A program made the translations under genes and the position numbers. From positions 1-8,462 of the forward strand of contig DATLYT010000096.1 in the NCBI GenBank assembly GCA_035574455.1: a DNA stretch of 8,462 bases, written 5' to 3'. The stretch is from DATLYT01 sp035574455. Its GTDB lineage: Bacteria; Bacteroidota; Ignavibacteria; UBA10030. The number at the start of each line of letters is the position of its first letter. Within the stretch, counting starts at the first letter, position 1. The notes beneath the pieces were generated by a model that was not told where the DNA came from, did no database searches, and saw only the letters and a list, made by a program, of their open reading frames with translations. Positions 6,244-8,462 of the stretch are shown one piece after another.

Positions 6244-6927
6244 ATGGACAATCCAAAGATCATTCAAGCAAGCGACCACTCATTGCTTGTTTCGTTTGGT
6301 GATGAGGTTTCCCTCGCGCATCACCAGAGCGTGATGCGACTGACCACTTTATTAACAGCCAGCCGCCCTGCGTTCATCCGCAACATTCATCCGGCTTATT
6401 GTTCTGTTCTGGTTTCATTCGATCCCAAAATGACCTCACCCGAAGCGGTTGAGGTGTATCTCGTTTCCCTCGTCCGGACAGTCGAATCCACACCGCTTCC
6501 TCACCCGCGACACATCGAGATTCCGGTTTGCTACGGCGGAGAGATGGGGCCCGACCTTGCCGATGTCGCCGCGCACAATAAGTGCTCTCTCGATGATGTC
6601 ATCCGCATTCATTCATCGGGCGAATATCTGGTGTACTTCCTTGGCTTCTCGCCCGGGTTTCCTTACATGGGCGGGCTCTCAGCGAAGATTGCCACTCCCC
6701 GACTTGCCACACCTCGTACACGAGTTCCCGCGGGGAGTGTCGCTATCGGAGGATCCCAAACTGGTATCTATCCGGTCAGCTCGCCGGGGGGATGGAGAAT
6801 TATCGGACGAACGCCACTCCGGCTCTTTCGCCCAAACGAAGAGCCGCCAGTCCTACTGCAAATGGGGGATCTTGTCCGCTTTATTCCAATCACAAACGAA
6901 GAATTCGCCCGGCTCACAAGCAGCTAA
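6244..6927 (+). CDS. pxpB: 5-oxoprolinase subunit B (KipI family)
   Basis: PxpB works with PxpA and PxpC in the bacterial ATP-dependent 5-oxoprolinase, which opens 5-oxoproline (pyroglutamate) to glutamate in the cytoplasm. In Bacillus subtilis the homologue KipI was first known as an inhibitor of the sporulation kinase KinA. The 227-residue protein has the family's usual length and start, IIQASDHSLLVSFGDEV (6-22). It also has the conserved block YFLGFSPGFPYMGGL (131-145) and the cyclophilin-like motif region TPRTRVPAGSVAIGG (156-170) followed by QTGIYPVSSPGGWRIIGRT. It lies nine bases before pxpC, as in most pxp operons. The ATG at 6244 gives the expected N-terminus although no Shine-Dalgarno sequence precedes it. 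The 5-oxoprolinase role is favoured over kinase inhibition because of the partner gene and the transporter next door. Confidence 0.93.
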   Translation: MDNPKIIQASDHSLLVSFGDEVSLAHHQSVMRLTTLLTASRPAFIRNIHPAYCSVLVSFDPKMTSPEAVEVYLVSLVRTVESTPLPHPRHIEIPVCYGGEMGPDLADVAAHNKCSLDDVIRIHSSGEYLVYFLGFSPGFPYMGGLSAKIATPRLATPRTRVPAGSVAIGGSQTGIYPVSSPGGWRIIGRTPLRLFRPNEEPPVLLQMGDLVRFIPITNEEFARLTSS

Positions 6928-6936
6928 CGTGTTTTC

Positions 6937-7881
6937 ATGCCGCGCATACTCGTACATACACCCGGCTTTCTTACCACAATCCAAGATCTTGGACGACCCG
7001 GCTTTGCTCATCTCGGCGTCTCTGCTTCCGGCGCTGCGGATGCACTCTCACTGCGACTTGGGAATCTGTTGGTGGGAAATCCCGAAACCGCAGCGGGGCT
7101 TGAAATGACATTAATCGGCGGTGTCTTTGAGTTCGAGTCAGAAACCCTTGTTGCCGTTACCGGTTCAGACTTTGAGCCGCGGCTCAACGGGGCTTCGGTC
7201 CCTCTCTGGACCTCTTTTGCCGTTCGTGGGGGTGATCGACTCGAGTTTGGACCAACAAAATCGGGTGCACGGTGTTACCTTTGTATCCGGGGAGGAGTCG
7301 ATTGTCCGCCGGTACTCGGTAGTGCCTCAACTCATCTGCTTACCTCCCTCGGCGGGTTGGAGGGGAGAGCCTTGAAAAAGGGTGATGTCATACAAATACA
7401 TCGTGGCTCTCCGCAACACAGCGCGTTACTGAGAATGAAGCCGGAAGTTCTCGATGCGCTATTTCAAGCCACACCACTCCGAGTAACTCGAGGACCGCAG
7501 GCAGATTGGTTTTCGCGCGAGACTCACGCTCTTCTTTCCTCTTCACCCTACACTGTTTCGGAGAACTCGAACCGGATGGGATTACGGTTGATCGGGCCAG
7601 AATTAAAGCGTACCATCGACCGTGAGTTACTGACGGAGGGCGTATCGCTCGGTGCCGTTCAGGTGCCCCAGGGTGGTCAGCCGATCATCCTGTTCGTCGA
7701 ACACCAGACGACGGGCGGCTATCCAAAAATCGCCAATGTGATTTTAGCCGACATGCATCGCGTGGGTCAACTACGGCCACGGGACGAAGTGCGGTTCGAG
7801 TTCATTTCCATGGATATGGCCCTCAACCTTTTTCAACAACAAGAACTCCTGGTTAATCCACAGTCCTTGGTTCCTGCATGA
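6937..7881 (+). CDS. pxpC: 5-oxoprolinase subunit C (KipA family, biotin-dependent carboxylase-like domain)
   Basis: PxpC is the partner of PxpB in 5-oxoprolinase; the family resembles part of urea amidolyase and is often annotated as a biotin-dependent carboxyltransferase-like domain protein. The 314-residue protein is of normal length. It begins with the family signature PGFLTTIQDLGRPGFAHLGV (9-28) and SASGAAD (29-35). Further signatures are TGSD (75-78), YLCIRGGVDCPPVLGSASTH (114-133), SNRMGLRLIG and, near the end, SLGAVQVPQGGQPIILF and HQTTGGYPKIANVI. It follows pxpB by nine bases without a recognisable ribosome binding site. Its stop codon overlaps the start of the MFS gene (ATGA), so translation of the two is probably coupled. 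PxpA, the LamB/YcsF subunit, is not in the window and may lie further right. Confidence 0.94.
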   Translation: MPRILVHTPGFLTTIQDLGRPGFAHLGVSASGAADALSLRLGNLLVGNPETAAGLEMTLIGGVFEFESETLVAVTGSDFEPRLNGASVPLWTSFAVRGGDRLEFGPTKSGARCYLCIRGGVDCPPVLGSASTHLLTSLGGLEGRALKKGDVIQIHRGSPQHSALLRMKPEVLDALFQATPLRVTRGPQADWFSRETHALLSSSPYTVSENSNRMGLRLIGPELKRTIDRELLTEGVSLGAVQVPQGGQPIILFVEHQTTGGYPKIANVILADMHRVGQLRPRDEVRFEFISMDMALNLFQQQELLVNPQSLVPA

Positions 7882-8462
7882 ACAAAGCCTGGTACACAAC
7901 CATCAATAGAGCACAATGGAAAGCTCTGTTCGCTGCTCAGTTCGGATGGATGCTCGATGCTATGGATGTGATGCTCTATGCCTTCGCCCTGACCGCTATT
8001 CGAAAGGAATTTAATCTCTCTTCAGCCGAAGCCGGCGCGCTGGCATCCGTGACCTTGGTAGCATCTGCTATCGGTGGAATTATGTTCGGAATGATTGCTG
8101 ACCGGATTGGTCGAGCACGGGCGTTAATGTACTCTATTCTTACGTACTCCCTCTTTACCGCTCTGACGGCTACCTCGGGAAGCGTGGCCGCACTGGTTCT
8201 CTGGCGTACACTTGTAGGCTTTGGAATGGGCGGCGAATGGTCGGCTGGCTCCGTGCTCGTCTCGGAAACCTGGCCTGCGGAGCATCGCGGGAAAGCCATC
8301 GGTTTGATGCAGTCAGGATGGGCTATTGGCTACATTCTGGCGGCGATTCTTTCCGCTCTTATTCTCCCTGATTATGGCTGGCGGGTGCTATTCTTGTTTG
8401 GATTGCTACCCGCATTGCTCGCTGCATGGATACGTCGGAGCGTTCCCGAGCCGGAAATCTGG
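7878..8462 (+). CDS. MFS transporter, N-terminal half (runs off right edge); candidate 5-oxoproline permease
   Basis: The frame opens with an ATG overlapping the pxpC stop (ATGA at 7878-7881) and stays open for 195 codons to the window edge. It contains about six hydrophobic segments, near residues 16-40, 52-75, 82-99, 102-128, 139-163 and 168-186, the first half of a 12-helix major facilitator. The loop between helices 2 and 3 has signature A as GMIADRIGRARAL (71-83). Helix 1 has LDAMD (26-30). Helix 4 has WRTLVGFGMGGEW (109-121), a pattern of the aromatic acid/lactate/sialic acid-type metabolite:proton symporters. Its coupling to pxpBC suggests that it brings in 5-oxoproline or a related acid, much as other transporters accompany pxp genes elsewhere. 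That substrate is an inference from position; the family assignment is firm. Confidence 0.88.
   Translation, partial: MNKAWYTTINRAQWKALFAAQFGWMLDAMDVMLYAFALTAIRKEFNLSSAEAGALASVTLVASAIGGIMFGMIADRIGRARALMYSILTYSLFTALTATSGSVAALVLWRTLVGFGMGGEWSAGSVLVSETWPAEHRGKAIGLMQSGWAIGYILAAILSALILPDYGWRVLFLFGLLPALLAAWIRRSVPEPEIW

Noticed and set aside
471..7881. A glutathione-breakdown pathway linking the dipeptidase (Cys-Gly cleavage) with PxpBC (5-oxoproline opening).
   Set aside because: The genes are on opposite strands, separated by dnaX and lon, and no gamma-glutamyl transferase or cyclotransferase is present. Substrate range in M19 is too broad to support it.
7976..8299. Minus-strand open frame of 107 codons.
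   Set aside because: It is the shadow of the MFS transporter, whose plus-strand frame has clear membrane helices and signature A.

Overview
The window is a compact bacterial chromosomal segment, moderately GC-rich by eye, most likely from the Bacteroidota/Chlorobiota/Ignavibacteriota side of the FCB group. The clues are a PorV/PorQ-type outer-membrane protein at the left edge, a Lon and a DnaX typical of that group by overall look, and start codons that mostly lack a clear Shine-Dalgarno sequence. Against classical Bacteroidota, the best promoters look like ordinary sigma70 sites (TTGACA-17-TATATT) rather than the Bacteroidota -33/-7 type. The placement is an inference from recognition, not from a search.

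Minus strand, read right to left: lon (ATP-dependent protease LonA, start at 6074), then dnaX (DNA polymerase III gamma/tau, 3608-1818), then 30 bp later a lipoprotein M19 membrane dipeptidase (1787-471), then the first 95 codons of a PorV/PorQ-family outer-membrane protein (287 to the window edge). Plus strand, divergent from lon: pxpB (6244-6927), pxpC (6937-7881) and the first 195 codons of an MFS transporter (7878 onward, ATGA overlap with pxpC). The last three form a 5-oxoproline (pyroglutamate) utilisation operon that runs off the right edge; pxpA is not in view.

The non-coding and recoding signals are the most interesting part. (1) dnaX has a run of nine A residues in frame as AAA AAA AAA, exactly between domain III and the tau-specific tail. 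Stop codons follow almost at once in both other frames, and a possible stem lies 5 nt downstream. This is the layout that gives a short gamma form in Thermus (transcriptional slippage) and E. coli (-1 frameshifting). (2) Between the dipeptidase and the porV-like gene there is a good promoter, then a leader of about 145 nt with three mutually complementary segments. The third sits in the loop of a terminator hairpin just before the gene, which is the geometry of a transcription attenuator. A seven-codon reading frame with two adjacent Cys codons and an AGGAG site overlaps the first segment. (3) lon has its own near-consensus promoter followed at once by a terminator-like hairpin plus U-tract in the 5' leader, although no gene upstream needs terminating.

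No gene-free stretch exceeds 300 bases. The two longest gaps, 288-470 and 6075-6243, hold these regulatory elements. I saw no tRNA, rRNA, CRISPR array, insertion sequence or phage feature.
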